Assembly (NCBI GenBank): GCA_032717465.1
Contig: CM064732.1
Coordinates: 24,221,067 to 24,285,066 of the forward strand
Direction: 5' to 3'
Source of the DNA: Coenobita brevimanus
Lineage: Eukaryota > Arthropoda > Malacostraca > Decapoda > Coenobitidae
Length of the DNA: 64,000 bases
Below the pieces are notes generated by a model, which had not been told where the DNA came from, did not search any database, and saw nothing but the letters and a program-made list of their open reading frames with translations. Of this stretch, positions 24,407-35,640 are shown one piece after another. Position 1 is the first letter of the stretch; the number at the start of each line of letters is the position of its first letter. Both the position numbers and the translations under genes were made by a program.

Positions 24407-24408
<2 letters not shown>
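23434..24408. other. Unrecognised non-coding DNA
   Basis: Begins with a degenerate (ATT)n stretch at about 23495-23540. No gene or family recognised in the rest. Confidence 0.5.

Positions 24409-24458
<50 letters not shown>
24409..24458. repeat. (GA)n microsatellite
   Basis: About 25 uninterrupted GA repeats. Open frames on both strands here are translation of the repeat. Confidence 0.97.
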
Positions 24459-24462
<4 letters not shown>

Positions 24463-25293
24463 GTTCTTTCTCTTTTGATTCATGTCCCTGAAAAGATTAA
24501 ACCCTGTTGCAATTTGATGGAGCATTTTTTTTTCCACCTTAAGATGATTTTATTCAGCATCGGAGACACTGTTCGAACTAGAGATGTTATCTATAACTAA
24601 TATTAATAAAATCGTTCAGTGTTAGTAGAAATGGAACAGAAAATACGTTCTCGGTTTGGAAGTGTTAGAAATTCATGGTATTAATGTTTTATTTCGTATG
24701 AATGTAACACAGTATGATACTGGTGATTTTGATGGTGAGGATGGTGGTGGATAATCTCATTATGGCTGGGTAGGTAATGGAGGATATATTGAGACCACAA
24801 GTATCATTGCATTAGAAAAAAATTCTGAAATAAACTGCAGCTGTAAGAACACAATACTCTGCCATAAGTTAGTTACATGATGTGGGATTTAGTAGCCAAA
24901 ATATTCAATCACACTTATATGGTAAGCAAAAATAATCCTTTTCAGCTGCAAGACATGATGGTGAAGACTAGCCATTTAGTACATGCATATTAGCAAGTTA
25001 ACAATCAGATTATCAAAGGAATGGTCGCTAGCCATCAGTCATAGTAAAGAATGCTAAGGAAAATACATGGATACTTCATGCCTAGAAGGTTTAGCAGCGC
25101 ATTTCAAAAGTTTGAATGATGAGTGAATGGATTTGTGGCCAATTTCAGTGGCAAAAATTCTCCTACTTCTTTAATTTCCTGTTCCCATTTCTTGATCCTA
25201 TCCACCCTACATTTTAGCAAGGAATATGGTGAAGATAATGATGAGGATATAATTATTATTCCCACTCCTGACATTCTATCTCTGTTTTTCCAG
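24459..25293 (+). other. Upstream flank or intron of LRR-Ig gene
   Basis: AT-rich, no coding segment. It ends with a pyrimidine-rich stretch and cag (tctctgtttttccag, ending at 25293), a good 3' splice site. So this is probably the end of an intron after an unseen 5' exon. Confidence 0.5.
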
Positions 25294-25579
25294 GATCCTT
25301 TGAGTGCGGACATGCTCATCGGCTGCAACACCATCCTAGTCGTATCATCTCTTCGTAGTTCCCAGTACCCCTGAGGGCAGCTGTAAATTGCTGCCAGTCT
25401 GGTGCAACAACTGTGACACCCAGATTTTGAGCTTATCTTCGTCTTCCTCACCGCCTTGTGCCCCAAGCTACACCTGGTGCTTGTAGCCTGCCATCCCGTG
25501 TGTGGTGGTGTGGGTGGGGTGGGATGTTGACTGTTGATGGTGACGACACGGGTGGGGTGAGGGTGTCTGGGTGGCCGTG
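25294..25579 (+). promoter_or_regulatory. 5' leader of LRR-Ig gene with two short uORFs
   Basis: GC content rises sharply after the putative acceptor at 25293. The leader carries a 20-codon uORF (ATG 25312, TGA 25372-25374) and an 18-codon uORF (ATG 25524, TGA 25578-25580). The stop of the second overlaps the main start codon by one base (TGATG). Such arrangements often lower translation or route it through reinitiation. Whether they act here is inference. Confidence 0.5.
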
Positions 25580-27240
25580 ATGGGGCCTGGGGGCGCTCCG
25601 GCCGCCGCCCCCGGGGCGCGTCACACTCCGGTGTGGGCGTGGGTGGTGGCATTGGTGCTGATGCAGGCGGGGGCGGCGGCCGACTGTCCTAAAGTGTGTG
25701 AATGCAAGTGGCGTGATGGCAAGGAGGTGGTGGCATGTCGTGATGCTGACTTTATTGATGTACCTCGGGGCTTGTCACCATCCACTCAGGTGCTGGACCT
25801 ACGGCACAACAACCTTCGCATCCTGCCACGTGATGCCTTTGTCTACACTGGCCTTGTTAACCTACAAAAGGTCTGGCTTAACTTTTGCAACCTTACACGG
25901 CTTGAGGCAGGTGCTTTTCGCCTCCTGAGCAATGTGGTGGAGTTGGACCTCAGCAACAACCTGCTGGCTGCTGTGCCAACTGAGGCTTTGAGGGATCTGC
26001 CAGGCCTGCGAGAACTACGAGTGGCTCACAACCGCTTGACTCAGCTGACCGCCTCAATACTGCAGCCTGTGCCAGACCTGGTGTTGCTGGACCTTAGCCA
26101 TAACATTATCGCCTCCATCAACGCAGGGGCTCTTGACCCTCTCATCCGCCTGGAGGTTCTCAACCTGGCTGACAATCGCCTGGCCACTCTGGCAGCAGAG
26201 CACCTGCGGCCATTACAGGTACTACGAGTGGCCCACCTGGATGGCAACCCATGGCATTGTGACTGCCATCTGCGGCCTCTCAGCCATTGGATGAAAGACC
26301 GTAATCTTGCTGCATCAGTGCGTGCAGTATGTGCATCACCACGGCGGTTGGTGGGGCGGGACTGGCAGCGGTTGTCATCAGCACAGTTTGTGTGTGCACC
26401 TGTGGTAACAGCAGCAGCCCCACGTGTGTTGGCGGCAGAGGGGGAAAATGTGACACTAGCATGCCGAGTGGAATCAGAGGTTGAAGTGTCAGTGACTTGG
26501 GTGTCAGGGGATGCACCCCTAGACAATAGTAGTGACACAGGACGATATAGTGTGACTGAAGAACAAGGTTCTGATTTACATCTTCTCCTCTCCTCCCTCA
26601 CTATATCGGACGTGGCAGCAGGTGATGAGGGCACGTATCATTGTGAAGCAGAAAATGTGGCAGGTAGTAACCATGTAACCCTCACACTGCAGGTAGCTCA
26701 CCAGGTGGCTGAAGTACGAGTAGCTACAGTGCCGCCACACCCCTTGTTGCCGTGGGGGGCATTAGGGGGAGCTGCCGCCCTTGCTGCCCTCATCCTGCCC
26801 ACCTGCCTGCTCATATACTGCCGGGCTCGTCGCACCCCACCTCCCCGCCCTGCCAAGTTGGCACCACCCCCTCCACCCTCTGCCGACCCCAGCCCACTGC
26901 CGGGGTATCAGGTTGTGCCCACCACTGACCACGACGATGCACAGCAGAGGGGAGGGCAGTCCTGGGGGAGTCAGGACACCTCTGAAAATATAAGGGATGG
27001 TCGGCAGGAGATGGGAGCATCCGTGGCGCCCAGCAGTGTGGCATATGTGGAGGTGCCAAAGTGTGGTGTGGGGGCAGCCCGCACCACACTTGATCCTGGC
27101 CACTGGGGGGCGTCACTGTCCCTATGTAGCCACCCCCAAGCAACACAGGACCCGTCGAACCAATACCCAGACTTGTTAGACCTGCCACGTCCACCATGTT
27201 TCCCACTACACACCCTGGACTACTGCACACTACCACGGGG
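25580..27240 (+). CDS. LRR-Ig transmembrane protein, kekkon-like (large exon)
   Basis: Single-pass cell-surface protein of the LRR-Ig class (kekkon or LRRC24-like). Start at the first ATG in frame (25580). Signal peptide about residues 1-34 with core WAWVVALVLMQAGAAA. LRRNT cysteine cluster CPKVCECKW (36-44). About five or six LRRs (70-220; for example VLDLRHNNLRILP, ELDLSNNLLAAVP, LLDLSHNIIASI, VLNLADNRLATL). LRRCT with NPWHCDC (223-229) and later cysteines at 251 and 272. Ig domain 280-372 with Cys295, Trp307 and DEGTYHC (349-355). Transmembrane segment about 390-414, followed by basic CRARR and a Pro-rich cytoplasmic tail. Family members are neural or epithelial adhesion and signalling modulators. 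The frame meets TGA at 27242, but that lies inside a perfect splice donor GTGAGTAT, so the exon probably ends at 27240 in phase 2 and the tail continues. GC content is much higher than its neighbours. Confidence 0.9.
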
Positions 27241-27248
27241 GTGAGTAT
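27241..27248 (+). promoter_or_regulatory. Splice donor overlapping the apparent stop codon
   Basis: CGGGG followed by GTGAGTAT. The GT is the third base of a Gly codon plus the T of TGA, so splicing removes the stop. It matches the GTRAGT consensus at every position. Confidence 0.65.
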
Positions 27249-27578
27249 ATTTTTCCCAGGTATACTGGAATTTAATTTATCTAGAACTTTTTCTCTCTTA
27301 GCTGTTTGCTTTCATCTTTTGCATCTGGATCCTATGGTGAGTGTCTGACAGGCACTCTTTTTTTATCGCTTTTATGCCTTATTACCAATGCTTGTGAATA
27401 TGTGTGAATGATTATGTTACTGATATAGCTGGGCATGCTATTTGATAGATCTACTTCTCTTCTTGATTCTGTCTCACCACATCTTTAAGTGGAGATTCGG
27501 GTTGGGATGATGATGATGATGATGGAGACATAAGTTAGAGCAAAGTTTCCAAAACTGATCATTGGTTCACCTGAGGAT
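27249..27578 (+). other. Intron start with LINE 3'-tail fragment
   Basis: Mostly unassigned. About 27465-27535 (tctcaccacatctttaagtgg, then ggatgatgatgatg) resembles the 3' tail of the LINE ending near 45448 and the fragment at 60841-61020. It is an orphan RTE-type tail with a (GAT)n end. Confidence 0.5.
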
Positions 27579-27914
27579 TTTATTTATTTTTTTTTTTATG
27601 TCCGACTCTGGGCATAGGCTTCACAGCCTGCTCCCAAGGCCCAGTAGTCCTACATACCAAACACCTCTGTATGTCACCACTTCGGCGCTAACACTCACCG
27701 TCCATATTGAATACATGCTAGGGCTGTCTCATGCAGGACTGGTGTATTGGTATTAGCTGGGGTATTTTTACATGTCAGCGGGTCTTCTAGTAGATCAGCA
27801 AAGTCTGATTTTTATGAAATTCATATCCTTAAACTGTTCCCTGCCCTAGCCAGGATTTGAACCTGGGTCCATAGAACTGCAGGCCACCTCTCTACCGATT
27901 GAGCCACCCACAGA
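27579..27914 (-). mobile_element. tRNA-derived SINE, copy 1
   Basis: On the minus strand the head (27914 leftward) reads tRNA-like: A box TGGCTCAATCGGTAGAG and B box GGTTCAAATCC, followed by an unrelated body and a poly-A tail (T-run at 27579-27597). Pol III promoter boxes plus an A tail define a tRNA-derived SINE, mobilised by a LINE RT. A second copy is at 32692-33026, and degraded pieces are at 40398-40485 and 45830-46000. It is not a working tRNA gene, as the body departs from tRNA after the T arm. Confidence 0.85.
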
Positions 27915-28830
27915 GAAGGATTATGGAAGGTTTTGCACATGTATGGTGTAGATTGTATACTTCTAAGTTCCATCAAGAGTTTTATGGTGGCAGTGAGGCA
28001 TGTGTAAGGGTAAATGGGCATCTAAGTGATTGGTTCACGATCAATGTGGGCGTTTGACAAGGTTGTGTGATGTCCGCATGGTTGTTCAGTATATTCACAT
28101 GGATGGGGTGATGAGAGAAATAAAAACACGAGTAATGGAGAGACTGATGGCATTGGAAATGAATGATGAAGGATGGAATATCTCAAACTTGTTGTAAGCT
28201 GATGATGCAGTGCTACTTGCAAATACCGGACAAGAGCTTGGTAGACTAGTGCAGAGATTTTTAGATGTATGCGAGAGTGTCGTGCTTTGAGGGTAAATGT
28301 AGAGTAAAGTGATGGTTATTGAGATAGAAGGTGACTCCCAGCGTGATGTTACAGTGAACTGAGAAAGACTGGAGTTGGTGAGAGAGCGAAGAGAGGAAAA
28401 TATGCAAAAGAAGTGGAAAGCAGAGTGACACATGGAAGGAAAGTAGCTGGTGCTTTGAAGGCCTTCATAAAAAACACCCTTGAGTGCTGCAGCTGCACGA
28501 GGCTTACATGAAGGAGTGTTAATGCCAACTTTAACCTAAGGATGTGAGACTATGGTGTGACACGAAAATGAATAGTCAAGAATAAGAGCAGTGGACATGG
28601 GACTGCTGAGAAATGTATGTGGAGGACAGAGGGTGGATAGGATATGGAATAATATGATTCGTGAAAGATGCGGAGTGAGGAGCTCTGTGCACACCAGAAT
28701 CAAAGAGAGTGTACTGAGATGGTATGGTCATGTGGAGAGAATGGATGAAAATAGAATGGTGAAAAAGGTATATCTGAGCAAATTGGAAGGAGGCAGGAAG
28801 CTATGTAGGCCAAGATGAATGTGGAGGGAT
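27915..28830 (+). pseudogene. Decayed RTE-like LINE fragment
   Basis: Broken plus-strand frames align in order with the intact RTE-like ORF: ACVRVNGHLSDWFTINVGV, QGCVMSAWLFS, ADDAVLLANTGQELG, ALKAFIKN and MDMGLLRNVCGGQRVD... VLRWYGHVERMDENRMVKKVYLS. Many stops and frameshifts. 5' truncated next to the SINE and lost after about 28830. Confidence 0.75.
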
Positions 28831-29053
28831 ATTTTAGTGTTTAAGCATACGGCCAGTATTCCTTTTCTTCCGGCTGTCCTCACTTCTGGCAATTTTACTC
28901 AGCTAAGGAGATAGCCTACTTTTTGAATTGACAGAGTGCAGCAGAGGTAACTTTGATTATCCCATTCGCCGCAGGGGCTGGGTTTTTCCTAAGCTGAATG
29001 TCACTGTCTGGAAATGGAAAAGGAAACCAAGAGAGAAGTCACCAGAATCAAAG
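28831..29053. other. Spacer
   Basis: No feature recognised up to the target duplication of the hAT element. Confidence 0.4.
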
Positions 29054-29149
29054 GGTTAAGCCTAAGGTTCTCATCCTGGTGTTCATGAAACCCCAGGGGT
29101 TCCAGGGGTTCCAGTTGATACTTAAATGGCTGACGAAACGTTAATATCT

Positions 29150-29152
<3 letters not shown>

Positions 29153-29209
<57 letters not shown>
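29153..29209. repeat. (GA)n microsatellite in hAT element
   Basis: About 28 uninterrupted GA repeats near the left end of the hAT element. Confidence 0.97.
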
Positions 29210-29213
<4 letters not shown>

Positions 29214-29948
29214 CTATAGAAGCGCGTTTGAGGTTGGGTCACGCTCAAACAGCAACCCTGAATGAGGATGGGGGAAGGGCATTGTCTCATTCCGGTCAGC
29301 GTCATGCAACTGATGAACTGTCTCTAGACATTTTTGTATACCTAAATGAGGTATGTTCATTACATGTCTAATAGCATGTTGGTGTATTTTTAATCTTATG
29401 ATATGTATCCTATAGATTTTTTTTTTTTTACAGTATAATGACTAGTATTACTCAGTGATGCTATTGCGTTTCGGAAGCACATGTTTGTGACATTGGTCGT
29501 ATGTGCGGCTACTCAAACAGCAAATTTTAGATTTTATTGATGCTGGCGGGGATATGCAATCAATTCTTTCTAGTTAGTTTGTTCTTGAAACATTGGTGAT
29601 AATATTACTGCCTGATGGTGTTTTTATTGTTTGAGATATTGTTATTATTACTGCATGAAACTGTTTCTGTGTAATGAATGCTTGAAGTGTTCTTTACTTG
29701 AACTTGTTGATAATCTTACTTTCTGATGATGCTTTGACTTTCGATGTATTGACACTGTGACTGCCTGATGGTGTTTCTACTGTGTGATCTTACGACAGTG
29801 ATGATAATATGAGTGCCTGATGGTGTTTTTATTGTGTAATCTTTCAACTTGGTGCTATTACAGTGTACGTGCGTGTCATTGTTAATTACTTTATTTACAA
29901 CTTTGGTTATATATGTTTTTTTGTTTTATAACAATTCTAGATACTGTT

Positions 29949-31680
29949 ATGGCCTCATTAGCAAAGAAACGTCAGTATGAAGAAAGCTACATTCTGCACA
30001 GATTCACTGCTATCAGAAAAAATAAAAAGGTGTGAATATCTACAGTGCGTTATATGCTACAGAGTTTTATCACTGGAGTGTGTGAAACCAAGGTTTCTCA
30101 AGTGACATTTGAAGAGTTGCCATCCAAATATGAAAAGTAAGAATGCTGCCTTTCTTCAAACAACAGGAAGAGGTACTGAAGCGAGCATACTCTGATCGTT
30201 TGAGACAGCTCAGCCAACAAAATGATTCTGGGTTACATGCATTGTACATGATATCACATAGAATTGCACAAGGATAAAAGCTCTCAACTTTGCAGAGAAA
30301 TTCATCATCCCTTGTTGTAAACATAAAGTCTGCCGCATTATTGGATGTAATGCTCAATATTCTTCAACGACGAATATTAGTTGGGTCTGAAGATATCAAA
30401 TAACAAGAGATTTCTTAAATAAAATAGGCATCTTTAGGCTAATTTGCAATCGAGTTTGAGGGGTCGACTAACGTGGCTGTTTGTGCCCAACTCCTGGTGT
30501 TTGTACGAGGCATCAGTGATGGAAATATCAAGGAGGATTTCTTGTTCTGTCATGCTTTGGAGTCGACTACAGGAGATGAAGATACTTCTCATGAAGTCTG
30601 ATTTTTAATTGTTTAGAGGTTGAAAGATTTTCTTGGAATAATAAATGTGAATGTACAACTGCAGGAACACCAGCAATGTTTAGCCATCGATCAGGGCTCT
30701 GAGGAAGAGTGAATGAGGCGAATCCTGAAACAAAGCATCATTACCGTACGCTTCATAAATATGCTCTGGCATCTAAAACTCTCTCACTTGAGTTAAGATT
30801 AGTCTTTGATGATGTTCTGCACATGGTAAATACCATCAAGTGCCCTAAATACACGACTGTGTCAAGACTTTGAAACAGATTAAGAAAAGTTAGTATTTCA
30901 CGTCATGGCTGCTAGCTGTCACGGAGGAATGTGGTATCAAGAACAGAGTCACTGAAGGAAGATCTTTCTGAATTTTTCAAACATGACAACAAGACAAAGT
31001 TGCTTGAGTTTAACAAAAAAGTGTCAGGCAACCAGTTGCTCCAGAAACTGGCCTACTTGAAGGACATTCTTACATCTAAACTTTTAATTTTCATCCTTCC
31101 AAGGCCATTTCACCACAGTGATTGATTTCATGGACAAAGATCATTCAGCAAGAAGATGGAGCTGTGGGAAGGGAAGGTCAGAGGCAAAAATCTCAGTATG
31201 TTTGAACACCCTAGTGAAAAAGCAAATGCACTGGAAAACTAGATGTAGTGTACTTCATGCAGGCACATCTTTCTTCCCTACCGATGGAGTTGTAGTCTTA
31301 TTTCCCCTAACTTAGCGAGTTGGAATGAAATTGTTTAGACACCTATTCATTGCTAATGGACATTTTCTCTCAGATAAACGCAAGAAGAATTCATAGAGTT
31401 GGTGAACAACTCTGTTACCAGATGATGCATTTGAAACTCTTTCCCTCACCAAGTTCTGGTCTAAAATGAGTGAGTTTTACCCTGCTGTAGCTGATGTTGC
31501 TATAAGGTCTTTGCTGATTTTCCTCGTACTTATCTATGGGAGAAAAGATTTACAGTGTTGTCGAACATGAAGACTAAACACCGAGCACTACCTAATGTGT
31601 GTCTTCAAGTGCAGTATGTTTGCCTAATACAGCTCCTCAAATTGAGAAACCTGTTTGCATTATACAGGTACCGGTTGCTA
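29949..31680 (+). pseudogene. hAT transposase, ZBED5-like, decayed
   Basis: Starts MASLAKKRQYEESYIL (ATG 29949). In shifted frames it shows a BED finger with CVICYRVLS (C-x2-C) and HLKSCHPN (H-x4-H), then FAEKFIIPCC, FEGSTNVAVCAQLLVFVRG (start of the RNase H-like catalytic core), DFLFCHALESTTGDED, LSLTKFWSKMSEFYPAVADVA and LSNMKTKHRA (C-terminal dimerisation region). Order and spacing follow the ZBED5-like hAT family. Numerous stops and frameshifts. It would have cut and pasted the element by DDE chemistry. Confidence 0.75.
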
Positions 31681-32305
31681 TGTCTAAAAAATGGTGTTAA
31701 TACTTATTGCCAAATGAAGTAATTATAATTTAGTTGGTCTTACATTAGCCGGTATAGTACCATAGTACCATTCCACACTGAATTGGTGCTAATGCTTATT
31801 GCATTCATAAAGAAACTACAGTTTCACTCCTGGTAGTATCATCGTACACTGACTATGATGTTAATACTTAACTGCTAGATAAAATAATCATAATTCCATC
31901 CATTTGATAATATCCAATGTAGTACCAGTGTATACTGGACTAGACTTAATATACAGTATTGCCATTCCATATTCACTGTCAGTTTAATGGAGGTACGGGT
32001 CGATAATCTGATAACAAAGGGGGTACTTGGAAGGAAAAAGGTTGAGAACTGGGTTAAGCAAAAAAAAAAAAAAAAAAAAAAAATCCCACTAAGGCAGTGA
32101 TACCCAGACTGGAAGCTATGGCTCTCTAGGGACCTTGGTGAATTTCTCAGGGGAACCATGGAGTAATCATCCGCATCTGGTGTCACTAGTGGCAGCAATT
32201 CATTATGATTTTCATGAGAGACTCCTCTCTCTGATGATTATGTCATGCAGTGCATACTTGGAGACAATGTAAAATACCTGTGTAGCTATTCTACTTAAAA
32301 AGCAT

Positions 32306-34289
32306 AACTCTTTGTTCAGACATGCCATTCAATTATCTTCTCAAACAGTTCGGGTGCTGTTCCTCCATTACTTCCCTCCTCTGACTTCCTCATGACTGAC
32401 ATTAAAATTTCTTCAACTGATGTACTTTGCCACCACCGGCCTCAATACCAGCAAGGCATATGGACCTGCTGGGGTCCCTTCTGTTGTTCTCAAAAGCCAT
32501 GCTTCTGTGTCTATTTCATGCCTAAGTAAACTCTTTTGCCATCGTCTGTTGACTTGTACCTTCCTTGTTGAAAGTTTCATCTCATTCAGCCTGTCCATCC
32601 CAGACAGTGACCATTCTCAACCCTTTAACTATCACCTTGTTGCTTCAGCATCCTGTATGTCTAAAACTTTTGAATCTACACATTAAAAAAGAATCGGTAG
32701 AGAGGCGGCCTGCAGTCCTAATGGACCCAGGATCGAAACCCGGCTGGGGCAGGGAACAATTTAAGGATTTGAATTTCCTAAAAGTAGACTTTTCTGAACT
32801 ACCAGATGACCTGCCGACATGTCTTTAAAATACCCCCGCTAATACCAGTACACCAGTCCTGTATGAGACAGCCCTAGCATGTATTCAATATGGACGGTGG
32901 GTGTTAGCACCGAAGTGGTGACATGTGGAGGTGTAGGAGGACTACTGGGACTTGGGATAGGTCACTGCCCCCGAGAAATAGACCCTGAAGCCTTTGCCCA
33001 GAGTCGGACACGTAAAAAAAAAAAAATTCTGATTTCCAGTATGGGATACTCCACTGGTGATCTCACCTATTCAGACTCCCTTCATTTCGGAATTTTGGCG
33101 AAAGCTTTGCCATTGCACTCGATATTTCAAAGGCTTTCGATCAAGTCTGGCCTAAATTTTCAGTGTCCAAACTATCCTCTAAAAGATTCTATTCCTTTGG
33201 CCGTGCCTTCATTTCTTGTTCCCTTTCTAATATTTTTATAGCTGCTGTTGTAGATGGCCACCATTCTTTTCAGGACTGTAGCTATCAATAATGGTGTTCC
33301 TCAGGGTTCTGTCCTATCACCAACTCTTTCCCTTCTATTCATCAGTGACCTAAGTTGTGCATCTAATGCTATCCACACATAGGCTGATGACTCCACCTTT
33401 CATTTTTCCATTCGCTTCCCACAGCATCTATCGCAGCAGTAACTTCAGCAAATAAGGAATGATGCTATGATGCACCTAATGTCTGACTTGGCTTATATCT
33501 CTGATTGGGGTAAAAGTAATCTTGTTTTCAGTGCATGAAGGACTCGGTTTCTACATATTTCAACCCATCAAAGTCTTCCGCATTTTTTAAAACATTCAAC
33601 TTAATCCTGCATCATCACTGAACATACTTGGGGTTTCATTCTCTCAGATTAATTTTGCAATGCTTATATTACCTCTTGTAAAATCTGTTTCAAGGAGATT
33701 AGGTGTGCTAAGCTGACTTTTGCCTTCTTTACCCTTGCACAGTTTTCTATTTCTTACATGAGTTTTATTCTCCCCTATATACTGTAGAATACAACTCTCA
33801 TGTGTGGTGAGGCTTCCCACACAACTCTTCTCAGCATTGTAGGATCAAAAGCCTTTCATCTCATTAGCTCTCTTCCTTTCACTGGCTCCCTTCAACTCTG
33901 TCTCTTTCCCACACTGTTGCATCTTTATCTCTTCTGTCGCAGCTTCATTGGTCACAGCTCTGGACTGTCTGCTTTCATCTATTAACCACTACGGCGGACG
34001 CATAGCACATGTCTAGCAGCAAACTCTCATCCCTTTTGTGTCCAACCCATTAATGTAAAAATTAACCATTACTCCCAGTCCTTCATGTAGGTAGCAGGTC
34101 AACTTTGGAACTGTCTTCCTCTGTCTCTAATTCCTACTGCCAATGATCTCTAGTCTTTTAAATCCTGTGGGTCCAGGGATCTCGAAATGAACGGATCTTT
34201 TATTTGGCTGTCTTTTATTTTGTTTTTATTTTAACTTGTAAGGAACAATCTTGCAGGCTTCTGGCCTTTAGTTCCTTCTCTTTATCATA
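32306..34289 (+). mobile_element. Jockey-like LINE copy 1, nested and decayed
   Basis: Plus-strand copy of the LINE seen at 36521-38500. Flanked by AAAAAGCAT (32297-32305 and 34290-34298), a likely target duplication. Readable motifs include GPAGVPSVVLKSHASV, FRNFGESFAIALDISKAFDQVW, AAVVDGHHS, YPHIG..DDST-like and YNSHVW, with stops throughout. The 3' end (ggcctttagttccttctc, then A-run) matches the 3' ends of the other two copies. A SINE is inserted at 32692-33026. Confidence 0.75.
32692..33026 (+). mobile_element. tRNA-derived SINE, copy 2
   Basis: Plus-strand copy beginning within the A box (aatcggtagag), with B box GGATCGAAACC, the same body as copy 1 (for example acaccagtcctg, cactggcccc-like segments, agagtcggacacg) and an A-run at 33014-33026. 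It splits the Jockey-like LINE between KTFES and the GFCQGRSTG-equivalent region. Confidence 0.85.
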
Positions 34290-34539
34290 AAAAAGCATTC
34301 CTGGATCTTCAAAAGGATTCATTCGCCAAAGAAGCAAAACATGAATTTTCATTCTTTGCTCATAAACTCTGGCTAAAATTTTACCAACAGAGAGCCACCG
34401 AACATCAATATGATACAAGTGCTAATGATCAGGTCTGATCGAGCAGACCCATCAACCACAGGCAAGCAGTTGCCCCTGCAGGACCGTTGTGCGCAGTAAA
34501 TCGGTGTTTCCATGCAAATGACAGAGCCTTTCTACAGGG

Positions 34540-34790
34540 TGGCATGGGGATCAATATTATTTTGTTTCTGGATGGACGTGAGACTTGCGTTTCTCCACCC
34601 AGTCAACAGGGGCACCATATTAGGCTCCACGTCACTATTATTTAGCTATATGGTTACCACCCAGTATTGTAAATGTTTTCTGAGCTACAGGAATCCAGTT
34701 GGCTTGTCACTGTTTTGAGCCAGCTGAAACGAAAAGAAGAGTAATAAGCAGTGACAAGAAGGATGGGAGAAATAAGGAGAGGAGGACATA
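34540..34790 (-). repeat. Short dispersed element, copy 1
   Basis: Shares tatggttaccacc.agt, ttgtaaatg.tttct, gctacagga, ttgtcact and agaagtgaca.gaa.gatgggagaaata-type blocks with 42440-42690. No coding capacity. It lies within the second hAT element. Family is unnamed; see the 42393 copy for its link to the RTE tail. Confidence 0.65.
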
Positions 34791-35640
34791 CACTGAAAAC
34801 TGTGATACATGAAGGAAGAAGCAGGCAGCACAACACCAAGTGAGTGGATGATGGGCGCCTCCACCAGCCACCTTGACCGTTCATTCAATATCCTTAATAA
34901 TATTGCTAAATTCCGCTACGCCATTCAGCACATCCTTGAGAGGGAAAATGTCAGGAATTTTGGCAGCCCACACTTCGCGGTGAAGGAAAGAATGAATCCC
35001 AGTAACATCGTTACCTGCGTCTGACATCTGACAACCTCACTTTCTTTTTGTTCTTTTTTTTTTTTTTTTTTTTTTAACAGCGAAGTTTGATGCACCATCT
35101 GCTGTGATACCTTTGTACATAGCCGAGTTTAGTGTGCATTTTTCGACTACACAGTCTTTCAAATCTTGGTATTCCTCTAACCCTGTCGTCTGTGTAGGTA
35201 AGGTCATGAAAGAGAGTATATCTTCCAATAAGTCATCGTCCCATATGTATCTCACATAAACCAAGAATGCTGCTGAGTTAGCTATGGCATTACCTTCAAT
35301 CATCTAGATGGCATATTCTCCAAGACTGTAGATATAAAACCAATTGATATCGTAAAACTTTTCCAGTGTCACCATCAGTAAGAGATTCACATTTTTTTTT
35401 TTTTTTGCTGACTTGCCATCAGTGATACTACGCAAAATATCCACAACAGGTGGGCGGATAAGCTTCTCAGCATATGCAAAGGGCACTTTCTTGCAGTGCG
35501 ATAAAGCATTAAATAATATGCAAGTTACGCTGTACCATTGAGCAGTTTCCCTACTTAGAAAACCTGCAGAGGGCATCATATTCTTCTTTTTTCTCATTTC
35601 ACTTAGTTTTTAATAAATAAACAATCCATTACATCTTAGG

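Larger units (their letters stand above)
29062..32051 (+). mobile_element. hAT transposon (ZBED5-like), 2990 bp
   Basis: Flanked by a perfect 8-bp duplication GGTTAAGC (29054-29061 and 32052-32059), the hAT signature. Terminal inverted sequence: left CTAAGGTTCTCATCCTGG, right end reverse complement CAGTTCTCAACCTTTTTCC, sharing GTTCTCA(T/A)CC. Interior contains a degraded BED-finger/hAT transposase. A (GA)n run at 29153-29209 lies inside. The intact duplication with a decayed gene suggests a moderately old insertion in the intron of the LRR-Ig gene. Confidence 0.85.
32095..35640 (-). mobile_element. Second hAT element, minus strand, interrupted
   Basis: Left terminus CAGTGATACCCAGACTGG at 32095 resembles ZBED-type hAT ends. 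Minus-strand coding remnants lie to the right: KLIRPPVVDIL, FLVYVRYIWDDDLLEDIL and GITADGA (35600-35090), then MYHIDVRWLSVGKILARVYEQR (34418-34350). The Jockey-like LINE at 32306-34289 is inserted in it. The right terminus and BED finger are missing, and the 8-bp duplication could not be found, so the right end may be deleted. A T-run at about 35048-35076 also interrupts it. Confidence 0.6.

Noticed and set aside
26041..26634. Minus-strand open frame over the LRR-Ig exon
   Set aside because: Shadow of the GC-rich coding exon. The sense frame has clear domains, the antisense has none.
27840..27914. Possible tRNA gene on the minus strand
   Set aside because: A and B boxes are present but the cloverleaf is incomplete and a SINE body with poly-A follows. 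A second copy has the same body.
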